Numbered from the stretch's first letter, positions 32,897 through 50,420 are shown. The stretch: DNA of 64,000 nucleotides from Roseomonas sp. OT10 (GCF_020991085.1 NZ_CP087719.1:1322001-1386000), one strand, 5' to 3'. Numbers and translations: made by a program. Notes: generated from the letters alone by a model not told the origin.

Positions 32897-32958
32897 GGTT
32901 GCCGGCGCGCAGGCGCAGGGCAACCGGGCATGGACGGGTTTCCCCGGTGTCCATGCCC
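32897..32958 (+). terminator. two adjacent stem-loops after rpmB
   Basis: GGTTGCC (32897-32903) pairs with GGCAACC (32919-32925), and immediately after, GGGCATGGAC (32926-32935) pairs perfectly with GTCCATGCCC (32949-32958). There is no T-run, only CCCCCTT, so this may be a Rho-assisted or RNA-stabilising structure. Confidence 0.5.
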
Positions 32959-33053
32959 CCCCCTTGCGGTCGTCCGATCGGTTCCGGAACGATATCCGCC
33001 CGTCGCCTGACTGGTTAAGTCTTTGTCAGTCCTGCGCCGGCTAGACCGCCGGC

Positions 33054-33851
33054 ATGGACTTCGCGCTTCCCTCCGCGATCGCCCCCCTTCTGGCCGCATT
33101 GCCGCCCGTGCTGGGCCTGGTCGCGGCGGCCCTGGTGATCGCCCGACTCCGCCGCCGCCTCGTCACGGCGGAGGCGCGGGCGGAGAACGAGGCTACGCTC
33201 GCCGCCCAACGGACCCGCCGCCTCGGCCTGCTGGCCCAGGACATCGCCCAGCCGGGCCTGTCCCTGCTCGGCCTGGCCGAGCGGCTGGAAGGCGCGGACC
33301 ACGGCGCCGCCGCAGTGCTGCGGCTGGAATCGGCGCGGTTGCTCAGCCTGTCCGACGAGATCGCGGATGAGCTCGCCGCCCGGAGCGGCGCCCGCCGGCT
33401 GCGGGAGGAGCCGCTGGCCCTCCCCCAGCTGATCGACCAGGCCATGGAGGCGGTGCGCCGGCCGCTGGGGGACGGCGTCCGCCACTGGCGTGCCGACCCC
33501 GGGCTGGAGGGGCTGACGGTGCTGGGCGATCGCCGTGCCCTCTGCCGCGTCATGACCCAGGTCCTGGCCCGCGCCGTGCGCGAGACCCGGCAGGGCGACT
33601 GCATCGCCGTGCGCGCCGTACACGGTCCGGACACGCTGGCCCTGGTGGTGGAGGATGAGGGGGCGGGCCTGTCGCCCGGCGACCTCGCCCTTGGCGAAGG
33701 GGAGGGGACTCGTGGCCTGGGGCTCGGCCTCGCCACCGCGCGCGACCTCCTCAGGGCCCATGGCGGGGAGCTGCGGGTCGAGGCCAGCGCCGGGATCGGC
33801 ACCCGGGCATGGCTGACCCTGCCGCGCGTGCGGATCCTCCGCGGGACCTGA
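33054..33851 (+). CDS. degenerate histidine-kinase-like ATP-binding protein with one membrane helix
   Basis: 265 aa. One N-terminal hydrophobic helix (residues ~8-30, IAPLLAALPPVLGLVAAALVI), a short helical region, then a HATPase domain. The dimerisation-helix region RTRRLGLLAQDIAQPGLSLL has no His in the place of the usual HELRTPL phospho-acceptor. In the ATPase domain the G1 box is present (VVEDEGAGLS) and the G2 box GLGLGLATARDLLRAHGG is good, but the N-box RVMTQVLARAVRE lacks the expected Asn. So it is probably not an autophosphorylating kinase; a phosphatase, pseudokinase or sensor role is possible. No response regulator gene is adjacent. Confidence 0.8.
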   Translation: MDFALPSAIAPLLAALPPVLGLVAAALVIARLRRRLVTAEARAENEATLAAQRTRRLGLLAQDIAQPGLSLLGLAERLEGADHGAAAVLRLESARLLSLSDEIADELAARSGARRLREEPLALPQLIDQAMEAVRRPLGDGVRHWRADPGLEGLTVLGDRRALCRVMTQVLARAVRETRQGDCIAVRAVHGPDTLALVVEDEGAGLSPGDLALGEGEGTRGLGLGLATARDLLRAHGGELRVEASAGIGTRAWLTLPRVRILRGT

Positions 33852-34199
33852 TCCTCCGGGCCTGACGCCTGGGGCCTGCCCAAGCAGGGGCGGGACCGAT
33901 CGGTCCTGCGTATCCCGATGGGCTGACCCGCCGCAGCCGGTGGGCCATTCGGCGCCCTGCGTCGCCTCGAGAGGCCGATTGTGTCGGCAATGCGGCGACG
34001 GACCCAAGCTTTCGCCAGAAACCCAGGCTTTCCTTCGCGTTGTATGAGCGCATCCGCATTCGCCCCGAGTCTTCTTCCCGCGGGGGATCGCGCAGCGGAT
34101 CTGCGGGTTCCGCCACGACAGGCGGGTCTCGCCGAGAGCGTGACGCCAGACCAACGGCCGCAAGACGGTCCCGCACCCTCCTCCAGTCATGGAGACAGC
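33852..34199 (+). other. 348-bp gap with a 14-bp perfect palindrome
   Basis: No protein-coding gene is convincing here, although an open frame continues upstream of the ABC exporter start. At 33893-33906 is the palindrome GGACCGATCGGTCC, placed like an operator for the downstream exporter. Around it are direct GC-rich words but no obvious -35/-10. The remainder, 33910-34190, shows nothing else I can name. The ribosome-binding site GGAGAC lies at 34191-34196 before the exporter ATG. Confidence 0.4.
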
Positions 34200-36086
34200 A
34201 TGGTCGCCCTCGGTCAGTCCCCGACCCTCAAGGCAGTGCTTCCTGCGACGGCGTCCGTCGTGAGCCCGCGCCCGGCCGCAGGCCGGAAGGCCGCCGCGTC
34301 CCGGGCCACCGATTCGACGGAACGGCTGCTGGCCTACCGCACGCGCCCGATCGCCTTCCTGCTGCGCTATGTCGGCCATCGCTGGCTGGCCCATGCGATC
34401 GTGCTGCTGTCGGTGGTGGGGGCGGTGGCCTGCTCGGTCGGCTCCCAGTATGCGGTGAAGGGGCTGGTGGACACGCTGTCGTCCGGGCCTGCGGGCGCCG
34501 GCACGGCGGCCTGGGCGGCGCTGGCGATCCTGGCCGTGGTGGTCGCCGCGGACAACCTGCTCTGGCGGGTGGGGGGCTGGATCGCCACGGGGGCCTTCAC
34601 CGGCGTGACCGGCGACATCCGCCGCGACCTGTTCCGCCACCTTTCGGGCCATGCCCTGGACTATTTCGCGGACCGCTCGCCCGGCGTCCTGGCCAGCCGG
34701 ATCACGGCGACTGCCAATGCCGCCTGGACGGTGCTGTCCACCTTCACCTGGAACACCCTGCCGCCGCTGCTGGCGGTCAGCTTCGCGCTGTTCCTGCTGG
34801 CCAGCGTGGATCCGTCGATGGCGGGCGTGCTGCTGGCCATCTCCCTGTCCATGGGTGCGCTGCTCGCCTGGCTGGGGCGCAAGGGCAGCCCGCTGCACCA
34901 GGAATACGCCAAGCGCGCCGCCGCGGTGGATGGCGAACTGGTGGACGTGGTGCAGAACATCGGGCTCGTCCGCGCCTTCGGGGCGACGATCCGCGAGTAT
35001 GGCCGCTTCGACGCCCAGGTGGATGCGGAGGTCGGGGCCCGCCGGCGCAGCCTGCGCTACCTGGAGAAGCTGCGGCTGACGCATGCCGTGCTGACGGCGA
35101 CGATGACCGTCGGCCTGCTCATCTGGTGCATCCTGCTCTGGCAGCAGGGGCGCGCCACCACCGGCGACATCGTCATGAGCATCGCCCTGGGCTTCACCAT
35201 CCTGCACGGGTCCCGCGACCTGGCCGTGGCGCTGGTGGAGATGACCCAGCACATCGCCCGCCTGGCCGAGGCGGTGGCGACGCTGCTGGTCCCGCATGCC
35301 CTGCCGGACGCGCCGGGCGCGCGCCTGCTGGTGCCCCGCGGCGGCCGGGTGGATTTCGACGACGTCCGCTTCTCCTACCCCGGCGCCGGCCCGGTGCTGC
35401 GCGGCGTGAACCTCGCCATCCGCCCGGGTGAGCGGGTGGGGCTGGTCGGCAAGTCGGGCGCCGGCAAGTCCACCATGCTCTCCCTGCTGCAACGCTTCGT
35501 CGTGCCGCAGTCCGGTAGCATCCTGATCGATGGCCAGGCCATTTCCGGCGTGACGCAGACGAGCCTCGCCCGTGCCATTGCCGTGGTGCCGCAGGAGGTG
35601 GCGCTGTTCCAGCGCTCCATCCTGGAGAACATCCGCTACGGCCGCCCGGATGCGACCGATGCCGAGGTCCTGGCGGCGGCGGAGGCGGCCCATTGCCGCC
35701 ACTTCATCGAGACCCTGCCGGAGGGCTTCAACACGGAGGTCGGCCAGCGCGGCGTGCGCCTGTCCGGCGGGCAGCGGCAGCGGATCGCCATCGCCCGGGC
35801 TCTGCTGAAGGATGCGCCGATCCTGCTGCTCGACGAGGCCACCAGCGCCCTGGACAGCGAGTCCGAGGCGGCGGTGCAGTCGGCGCTGGAGCGGCTGATG
35901 GCCGGTCGCACGGTCATCGCCGTGGCGCACCGGCTGGCGACGCTGCGCAGCTTCGACCGGATCGTGGTCATGCAGAACGGGCAGGTGCTGGAGGACGGCG
36001 CCCCGGACGAGCTGGCCTCGCGGCCCGGCGTCTATCGTGACCTGCTGACCAGCCAGGGCATGGCGCCCGCAGCCCTGGCCGCCTGA
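34200..36086 (+). CDS. ABC half-exporter, MsbA-like type
   Basis: 628 aa. After ~45 polar, Ala/Thr-rich residues come six membrane helices (first AHAIVLLSVVGAVACSVGSQYAVKGLVDTL, then LALAVVVAADNLLW…), and the region FRHLSGHALDYFADRSPGVLASRITATANA is the usual coupling and intracellular-loop region of lipid or drug exporters. The ATPase domain has Walker A GKSGAGKSTMLSLLQ, Q-loop PQEVALFQRSI, signature LSGGQRQRIAIARA, Walker B LLLDEATSALD and switch His VAHRLATLR. The ATG is supported by a GGAGAC box just upstream; an open frame continues ~73 codons further without homologous content. Substrate unknown. It lies 116 bp before the DUF2062 gene. Confidence 0.92.
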   Translation: MVALGQSPTLKAVLPATASVVSPRPAAGRKAAASRATDSTERLLAYRTRPIAFLLRYVGHRWLAHAIVLLSVVGAVACSVGSQYAVKGLVDTLSSGPAGAGTAAWAALAILAVVVAADNLLWRVGGWIATGAFTGVTGDIRRDLFRHLSGHALDYFADRSPGVLASRITATANAAWTVLSTFTWNTLPPLLAVSFALFLLASVDPSMAGVLLAISLSMGALLAWLGRKGSPLHQEYAKRAAAVDGELVDVVQNIGLVRAFGATIREYGRFDAQVDAEVGARRRSLRYLEKLRLTHAVLTATMTVGLLIWCILLWQQGRATTGDIVMSIALGFTILHGSRDLAVALVEMTQHIARLAEAVATLLVPHALPDAPGARLLVPRGGRVDFDDVRFSYPGAGPVLRGVNLAIRPGERVGLVGKSGAGKSTMLSLLQRFVVPQSGSILIDGQAISGVTQTSLARAIAVVPQEVALFQRSILENIRYGRPDATDAEVLAAAEAAHCRHFIETLPEGFNTEVGQRGVRLSGGQRQRIAIARALLKDAPILLLDEATSALDSESEAAVQSALERLMAGRTVIAVAHRLATLRSFDRIVVMQNGQVLEDGAPDELASRPGVYRDLLTSQGMAPAALAA

Positions 36087-36092
36087 CCGCCC

Positions 36093-36112
36093 GGCCGGGG
36101 CCATCCCCGGCC
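36093..36112 (+). terminator. GC-rich stem-loop after the ABC exporter
   Basis: GGCCGGGG (36093-36100) and CCCCGGCC (36105-36112) pair perfectly with a CCAT loop, 6 bp after the exporter stop. There is no T-run, so it is a weak terminator candidate. Confidence 0.4.
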
Positions 36113-36202
36113 TCGGCCCTGAAGGCTCGCCCGTCTTTCCCTGAGAGGCGGGCCCCGAGGGGCGAACCGTCCGTCACCCGTCCCTTCCCCCTGAGCAGGC
36201 GC

Positions 36203-36655
36203 ATGAGCCAGAGCCCGTCGGCACGTTGGGGGCGGTTGGTGCAGGGGCTGCGCGACCGCTGGGAGGCGGTCCTGGCCTCCCCCGGCGGGCCGGCCTTCGT
36301 CGCGCGCGGCATCGCGGCCGGTGCCGCCGCCGCCATGCTGCCCGCCTTCGGCCTGCACCTGGTGGTGGCGGCGATCTTGTCCTGGCTGCTGCGGGGCAGC
36401 GTGCCGGCCGCCGCGGCGACCTGCCTTCTCGCCGGCAACCCGCTGACCCACAGCGTGCTGGTGCCCCTCGAGTACGCGATCGGCCGTGCCGTGATGCCCG
36501 GGGGTTTCCGGGTCGGGCTGACCCATGCGCCCGCCTGGATCAGGACCGCGCTGCCGGCGGCGGAGGAGGCGCTGGTCGGCGGGGTGCTGCTGGCCCTGGT
36601 GGCGGGAGGGCTGGCATGGTTCCTGGCCAGCCGGGCGCTGCGGGCGCGGGGCTGA
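36203..36655 (+). CDS. DUF2062 domain membrane protein
   Basis: 150-aa inner-membrane protein. DUF2062 features: AFVARGIAAGAAAAMLPAFGLHLVVAAILSWLLRGSVPAAAATC (two hydrophobic helices), NPLTHSVLVPLEYAIGRAVM, and a last helix LVGGVLLALVAGGLAWFLASRAL. Family function is unknown; such proteins are often near glycosyltransferase or lipid genes. Here it sits 149 bp upstream of rplK, where secE-nusG would be expected. Nothing in the sequence links it to ribosome synthesis. Confidence 0.85.
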   Translation: MSQSPSARWGRLVQGLRDRWEAVLASPGGPAFVARGIAAGAAAAMLPAFGLHLVVAAILSWLLRGSVPAAAATCLLAGNPLTHSVLVPLEYAIGRAVMPGGFRVGLTHAPAWIRTALPAAEEALVGGVLLALVAGGLAWFLASRALRARG

Positions 36656-36690
36656 CCCGCTTTCGCGGCGGGGACCGGCACGGATTCCGG

Positions 36691-36720
36691 CTGGACGCGG
36701 CACGGCCGGGGGCGTAGAAG
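36691..36720 (+). promoter_or_regulatory. weak candidate promoter for rplK
   Basis: CTGGAC at 36691-36696 and TAGAAG at 36715-36720, separated by 18 bp, about 85 bp before the rplK start. The match is weak, but a promoter is needed because nusG is not upstream. Confidence 0.3.
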
Positions 36721-36804
36721 CCGCGGCTCACTCGCACCGAAGGACGCGGGAGGTCCAGACCTGGGCCGACACCACCGCGCGCCCCGGTTCCTTGGGGAAG
36801 ACCA

Positions 36805-37239
36805 ATGGCGAAGAAGATCGTCGGGTACATCAAGCTGCAGATCCCGGCCGGCAAGGCGAATCCCTCGCCGCCGGTCGGCCCCGCGCTGGGTCAGCGCGGC
36901 CTGAACATCATGCAGTTCGTGAAGGAGTTCAACGCGGCGACGCAGCAGATGGAGCCCGGCACCCCGACGCCGGTCGTCATCACCGCGTATTCGGACCGCA
37001 CCTTCTCCTTCATCACCAAGACCCCGCCCAACACCTACTTCCTGCTCAAGGCCGCCAAGATCGACAAGGGCAGCCAGACGACGGGCAAGGGCGGCTCGGT
37101 CGGCCGCGTGACGAAGTCGCAGCTGCGCGAGATCGCGGCGGTGAAGATGAAGGATATGAACTGCCAGGACGTGGAGGCCGCGGTGAGCATGCTCGCCGGC
37201 TCCGCCCGTTCCATGGGCATGACCGTGGTGGAGGGCTGA
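36805..37239 (+). CDS. rplK: 50S ribosomal protein L11
   Basis: 144 aa. The sequence [42 protein letters not shown] is the classic L11 N-terminal domain, and the C-terminal 23S-binding domain ends [13 protein letters not shown]11 forms the GTPase-associated stalk base together with L10/L12 and is needed for RelA response. It starts the rplK-A-J-L-rpoB-C string; rplA follows after 4 bp. Confidence 0.98.
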   Translation: MAKKIVGYIKLQIPAGKANPSPPVGPALGQRGLNIMQFVKEFNAATQQMEPGTPTPVVITAYSDRTFSFITKTPPNTYFLLKAAKIDKGSQTTGKGGSVGRVTKSQLREIAAVKMKDMNCQDVEAAVSMLAGSARSMGMTVVEG

Positions 37240-37243
37240 TCCG

Positions 37244-37933
37244 ATGGCCGGCAAGCGTCTGAAGAAGCTCGTCGAGGGTCTGGACCTCGAGAAGTCCTAT
37301 GGGCTGGAGGAGGCGGTGCGCCTCGCCAAGACCAACGCCACGGCGAAGTTCGACGAGACCATCGAGATCTCGATGAACCTCGGCATCGACCCGCGCCATG
37401 CCGACCAGATGGTCCGCGGCGTGGTCGGCCTGCCGAACGGCACGGGCAAGACCGTCCGCGTGGGCGTCTTCGCCCGCGGCGCCAAGGCGGAGGAGGCGAC
37501 CGCCGCCGGGGCCGATGTGGTGGGTGCGGACGACCTGGCCGAGCAGGTCCAGGCGGGCAACATCAACTTCGACCGCTGCATCGCCACCCCGGACATGATG
37601 GCCCTGGTGGGCCGCCTGGGTAAGATCCTGGGCCCGCGCGGCCTGATGCCGAACCCCAAGCTCGGCACCGTGACCATGGACGTGAAGGGCGCGGTCTCCG
37701 CCGCCAAGGCCGGCCAGGTCGAGTTCCGCGCCGAGAAGGCGGGCATCGTGCATGCCGGCATCGGCAAGGCCTCCTTCGAGGAGGGCAAGCTGGTCGAGAA
37801 CGCCCGCGCCTTCATCGACGCCATCCAGCGGGCCAAGCCCACGGGCGCCAAGGGGACCTACGTCAAGAAGGTCGCCCTCAGCTCCTCCATGGGTCCCGGC
37901 CTGAAGGTGGACACCGCCAGCCTCTCCGGCTGA
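37244..37933 (+). CDS. rplA: 50S ribosomal protein L1
   Basis: 229 aa, normal length. Signature segments: [22 protein letters not shown] at the start, [33 protein letters not shown] (residues ~125-143) and STSMGPG-type end [20 protein letters not shown]1 builds the mobile L1 stalk and in related bacteria represses translation of the rplKA message by binding its leader. Separated from rplJ by a 388-bp leader. Confidence 0.98.
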   Translation: MAGKRLKKLVEGLDLEKSYGLEEAVRLAKTNATAKFDETIEISMNLGIDPRHADQMVRGVVGLPNGTGKTVRVGVFARGAKAEEATAAGADVVGADDLAEQVQAGNINFDRCIATPDMMALVGRLGKILGPRGLMPNPKLGTVTMDVKGAVSAAKAGQVEFRAEKAGIVHAGIGKASFEEGKLVENARAFIDAIQRAKPTGAKGTYVKKVALSSSMGPGLKVDTASLSG

Positions 37934-38321
37934 GCGGACGCTTTTGCGGATCGGGACGACGCCCCTGGCCTGAGGCCCGGCGGCGGCCCGGTCCGATGGC
38001 CCGCTCCGGCGGGCCGAGACGAGAATACGCGCCCCGGGGACGGGGCGCGGGCAGGGCAGGGGCCCGAGGTCCCTGCCCGAACCTGTCGGAGACCATGGGT
38101 GGCCGGCCCTCGCGGGGGCGGCCTTGAGGCGGCGGAAGCCGCGCCGATGGTAGACGGGGTGCCGAAACGATCCGGCCCGGGGCGCTGTCCGCGTCCCCGG
38201 GGTGGCTCGGCTTGGCCTTCCGGCTCACTGGCAGGCGAAGGGGGTGGGGCAGCCGCCGCACCCTCGCGTGAACCGGCCGGGGCCCTTCCAGAAGGCACCG
38301 GTCACCGTTTGGAGACGGGAG
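37934..38321 (+). promoter_or_regulatory. rplJ leader region with stable hairpins (L10 leader candidate)
   Basis: This 388-bp gap precedes rplJ. Two perfect stems stand side by side: CGCGCCCCG/CGGGGCGCG at 38028-38049 with a GGGA loop, and GGGCAGGG/CCCTGCCC at 38054-38078 with a 9-nt loop. The position matches the long rplJ leader of many bacteria, where L10-(L12)4 binds RNA to control its own translation and attenuation is possible. I could not reconstruct the kink-turn, so this is inference by position plus structure. Confidence 0.5.
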
Positions 38322-38846
38322 TTGGACCGTACGGAGAAGCGCGACTTCGTCGCGAACCTCGCCGGCGTGTTCGCCGAGACCTCCTTCGTCCTGGTCGCCC
38401 AGAACAAGGGCATGACCGTGGCCGAGGTGAGCGAGCTGCGGCGGCGCATGCGCGGCGCGGGCGCGACCTACAAGGTCGCGAAGAACCGGCTGGCCGCCCT
38501 CGCCCTCGACGGCACCCGCTTCCAGGGCATCTCGCCGCTGCTGAAGGGCCCGACCGCGCTCGCGTGGTCCCGGGACCCGGTCGCCGTGGCGAAGACTGCC
38601 GTGGAGTTCGCCAAGGGTAACGAGAAGTTCGTGATCCTGGGCGGGGCGCTCGGAACCCAGAACCTGGCCCCGGATGGGGTCAAGGCGCTGGCGGAGCTGC
38701 CCTCTCTGGAGACGCTGCGGGCGCAGCTGGTCGGTCTCATCCAGACCCCGGCCACGCGCATCGCCGGCGTCGTCCAGGCACCCGCGGCCCAGCTGGCCCG
38801 GGTGTTCGGGGCATATGCCAAGAAGGACGAGGCGGAAGCCGCGTAG
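38322..38846 (+). CDS. rplJ: 50S ribosomal protein L10
   Basis: 174 aa. The start is a TTG, beginning [20 protein letters not shown]; homologues begin at this aspartate, and GGAGACGGGAG is just upstream. Diagnostic segments are [33 protein letters not shown] and GPTALAWS. The C-terminal helix [22 protein letters not shown] is where L7/L12 dimers bind. The frame is open 40 codons further upstream, overlapping the leader, but this is not L10-like. Rare start codon and long leader fit translational autocontrol by L10. Confidence 0.96.
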   Translation: MDRTEKRDFVANLAGVFAETSFVLVAQNKGMTVAEVSELRRRMRGAGATYKVAKNRLAALALDGTRFQGISPLLKGPTALAWSRDPVAVAKTAVEFAKGNEKFVILGGALGTQNLAPDGVKALAELPSLETLRAQLVGLIQTPATRIAGVVQAPAAQLARVFGAYAKKDEAEAA

Positions 38847-38890
38847 TTCTGCCCCGGCCGGCCGCCCGGAACGGGTGGCCATGCCGAGGG

Positions 38891-38919
38891 TTGCAAACGT
38901 CAAGCCAAGCCACTAGATC
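38891..38919 (+). promoter_or_regulatory. candidate internal promoter upstream of rplL
   Basis: TTGCAA at 38891-38896, a 17-bp spacer, and TAGATC at 38914-38919, within the 87-bp rplJ-rplL gap. It ends 14 bp before the rplL ATG, so the transcript would have a very short leader. The GAAGGA box at about 38920-38925 could serve as ribosome-binding site on the longer transcript. It could raise L7/L12 above L10. Confidence 0.4.
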
Positions 38920-38933
38920 GAAGGACATAGACA

Positions 38934-39314
38934 ATGGCTGATCTCGCCAAGCTGGTCGACGAGCTGTCGACCCTGACCGTTCTCGAGGCCGCCGAGCTCT
39001 CGAAGATGCTCGAGGAGAAGTGGGGCGTCTCCGCCGCCGCTCCTGTTGCCGTGGCCGCTGCCCCGGCCGCCGGTGGCGCCGCCGCTGCCCCCGTCGAGGA
39101 GCAGACCGAGTTCACCGTGACGCTGGCCTCGGCCGGCGACAAGAAGATCAACGTGATCAAGGAGATCCGCACGATCACCGGCCTGGGCCTGAAGGAGGCC
39201 AAGGACCTGGTCGAGGGCGCTCCGAAGGTCGTGAAGGAAGGCGTCTCCAAGGACGAGGCCGAGAAGATCAAGAAGGTCCTCGAAGAGAACGGCGCCAAGG
39301 TCGAGGTCAAGTAA
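38934..39314 (+). CDS. rplL: 50S ribosomal protein L7/L12
   Basis: 126 aa. N-terminal dimerisation helices ([30 protein letters not shown]) are followed by an Ala/Pro/Val-rich hinge (residues ~37-62) and the C-terminal domain EKTEFTVTL-like [24 protein letters not shown]…[36 protein letters not shown]. It forms the ribosomal stalk that recruits elongation factors and is present in several copies per ribosome, which is consistent with the extra promoter candidate upstream. Confidence 0.98.
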   Translation: MADLAKLVDELSTLTVLEAAELSKMLEEKWGVSAAAPVAVAAAPAAGGAAAAPVEEQTEFTVTLASAGDKKINVIKEIRTITGLGLKEAKDLVEGAPKVVKEGVSKDEAEKIKKVLEENGAKVEVK

Positions 39315-39323
39315 CCGCTACGG

Positions 39324-39365
39324 CCGGCCCCGGGCATCCGCTGCCGGGGCCGGTCGACAGTTTTT
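39324..39365 (+). terminator. rho-independent-type attenuator between rplL and rpoB
   Basis: CCGGCCCCGG (39324-39333) and CCGGGGCCGG (39344-39353) form a 10-bp stem with a GCATCCGCTG loop; after CGAC-AG comes TTTTT at 39361-39365. In many bacteria a partial terminator here lowers rpoBC transcription relative to the ribosomal genes. A second, stronger 14-bp hairpin follows. Confidence 0.7.
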
Positions 39366-39374
39366 CCGGGTTGA

Positions 39375-39406
39375 GGGGCAGGATTCCGGCAACGGAATCC
39401 TGCCCC
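39375..39406 (+). promoter_or_regulatory. 14-bp perfect hairpin with GCAA tetraloop before rpoB
   Basis: GGGGCAGGATTCCG (39375-39388) pairs perfectly with CGGAATCCTGCCCC (39393-39406); the loop is GCAA, a stable GNRA tetraloop. There is no T-tract. The position equals that of the RNase III processing site between rplL and rpoB in enterobacteria, so this may be a processing or stabilising element. Between it and the rpoB start (39407-39512) nothing else was recognised. Confidence 0.6.
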
Positions 39407-39512
39407 CGCCTGCGTTTCGGGGCCAGGGCCGGCAAGGCGCGGGTCTCCCGGGGCGCGCAGCGGGTCCCTCCGGCCAGGGTGAGGGCCGGGTGAGAAGGGA
39501 AGCAGGACGCGC

Positions 39513-43709
<4,197 letters not shown>

Positions 43710-43723
43710 GTTCCAAGGATCGC

Positions 43724-43748
43724 GCCGGCCCCCGCCAGCGGGGCCGGC
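43724..43748 (+). other. 9-bp stem-loop between rpoB and rpoC
   Basis: GCCGGCCCC (43724-43732) and GGGGCCGGC (43740-43748) form a stem with a CGCCAGC loop, 14 bp after the rpoB stop. It has no T-tract and may protect or process the message rather than terminate it. Confidence 0.4.
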
Positions 43749-43803
43749 CGCTGATTTCGCGACGGTCCGCCCCCCGTCGCCGGCTGGACGAGAAGGAAGG
43801 CCC

Positions 43804-47982
<4,179 letters not shown>

Positions 47983-47991
47983 GGTCGAATC

Positions 47992-48061
47992 GCCAACCCC
48001 GGCCTTCCCGGGGTTGGCAAGGGCAAAGGGCCGGGGCCTTCGGGTTCCGGCCCTTCGTTTT
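47992..48061 (+). terminator. double hairpin terminator after rpoC
   Basis: First stem: GCCAACCCCGG (47992-48002) with CCGGGGTTGGC (48008-48018), loop CCTTC. Second: AAGGGCCGG (48026-48034) pairs with CCGGCCCTT (48047-48055), followed by CGTTTT to 48061. The second is a classic rho-independent signal. It separates rpoBC from the str operon. Confidence 0.8.
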
Positions 48062-48099
48062 CTGCGGGGCTGGAAGAGGGGGTCGAGGGGGGTTCTTGC

Positions 48100-48128
48100 T
48101 TGACTCCCAGGCCCCTGGGGCTTAGGTG
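48100..48128 (+). promoter_or_regulatory. str operon promoter upstream of rpsL
   Basis: TTGACT at 48100-48105 and TAGGTG at 48123-48128 with a 17-bp spacer. This is the most consensus-like promoter in the region and is preceded by the rpoC terminator. About 205 bp of leader separate it from the rpsL ATG; no clear structure was identified in the leader. Confidence 0.65.
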
Positions 48129-48335
48129 TCCGCCCCTCAACGGGGGCTCCGGTCCCTGAAGATTGTTCTTGGACGACAGCTTTGCGCCGCCGGCGCCGCC
48201 CTTTCCGGGAAACCGGAGCGGGCCGAGACCGGGGGCGGGACAGTGGCCCGAGGGACGCGGAAACGCGCGCCGTATCGGGCCCTCTCGCGTGAAGCGAGGC
48301 TGCCGGCCGCTGGGACGAGTTCACGAAGGGGCGTC

Positions 48336-48707
48336 ATGCCGACGATCAACCAGCTCATCGCCCAGGGGCGCGAGCCGAAGCCGAGCCGCAACAAGGTGCC
48401 GGCGCTGCAGTCCTGCCCGCAGAAGCGGGGCGTGTGCACGCGCGTCTACACCACCACCCCGAAGAAGCCGAACTCGGCGCTGCGTAAGGTGGCCAAGGTC
48501 CGCCTGACCAACGGCTACGAGGTGGTGAGCTACATCCCCGGCGAGGGGCACAACCTGCAGGAGCACTCCGTGGTCCTGATCCGTGGCGGCCGCGTGAAGG
48601 ACCTTCCGGGCGTGCGCTACCACATCCTGCGCGGCGTTCTCGACACGCAGGGCATCGCCAAGCGCCGCCAGCGCCGGTCGCTGTACGGCGCCAAGCGGCC
48701 GAAGTGA
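48336..48707 (+). CDS. rpsL: 30S ribosomal protein S12
   Basis: 123 aa. [40 protein letters not shown] at the start, [20 protein letters not shown] and [17 protein letters not shown]. The Lys residues at the usual streptomycin-resistance positions (TPKKPN and RVKDLPG) are wild-type. S12 is at the decoding centre. First gene of the str operon; rpsG follows 12 bp later. Confidence 0.98.
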   Translation: MPTINQLIAQGREPKPSRNKVPALQSCPQKRGVCTRVYTTTPKKPNSALRKVAKVRLTNGYEVVSYIPGEGHNLQEHSVVLIRGGRVKDLPGVRYHILRGVLDTQGIAKRRQRRSLYGAKRPK

Positions 48708-48719
48708 GGAAGTAGACGG

Positions 48720-49196
48720 ATGTCTCGTCGTCACCGCGCGGAGAAGCGCGAAGTCCTGCCCGACCCGAAGTTCGGCGACATCGTGCTCAGCCGTTTCATG
48801 AACGTGCTGATGTACGACGGCAAGAAGAGCACGGCCGAAGGCATCGTCTATGCCGCCATGGACACGCTGCAGCGCCGCGCCGGCAAGGATGCCGACCCGC
48901 TCCGCGTGTTCCATGAGGCGATGGACAACGTGAAGCCGGCGGTCGAGGTGCGGTCCCGCCGCGTCGGCGGCGCCACCTACCAGGTGCCCGTCGAGGTCCG
49001 CCCGGAGCGGCGCCAGGCGCTGGCGATCCGCTGGCTGATCGAGTCCGCGCGCAAGCGGGGCGAGAGCACCATGGAGGAGCGCCTCTCCGGCGAGCTGATG
49101 GACGCGGCGAACAACCGCGGCACCGCTGTGAAGAAGCGCGAAGACACGCACCGGATGGCAGAGGCCAACAAGGCCTTCAGCCACTACCGCTGGTAA
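48720..49196 (+). CDS. rpsG: 30S ribosomal protein S7
   Basis: 158 aa, two residues longer than many S7 proteins. [31 protein letters not shown] at the start; [24 protein letters not shown] and [20 protein letters not shown] at the end. Nucleates folding of the 30S head. The usual next gene, fusA, is missing; tuf starts 31 bp downstream. Confidence 0.98.
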   Translation: MSRRHRAEKREVLPDPKFGDIVLSRFMNVLMYDGKKSTAEGIVYAAMDTLQRRAGKDADPLRVFHEAMDNVKPAVEVRSRRVGGATYQVPVEVRPERRQALAIRWLIESARKRGESTMEERLSGELMDAANNRGTAVKKREDTHRMAEANKAFSHYRW

Positions 49197-49227
49197 CAGA
49201 ACCCCGATCTTTTAGAGAGATACGAAC

Positions 49228-50415
<1,188 letters not shown>

Positions 50416-50420
50416 CGACC

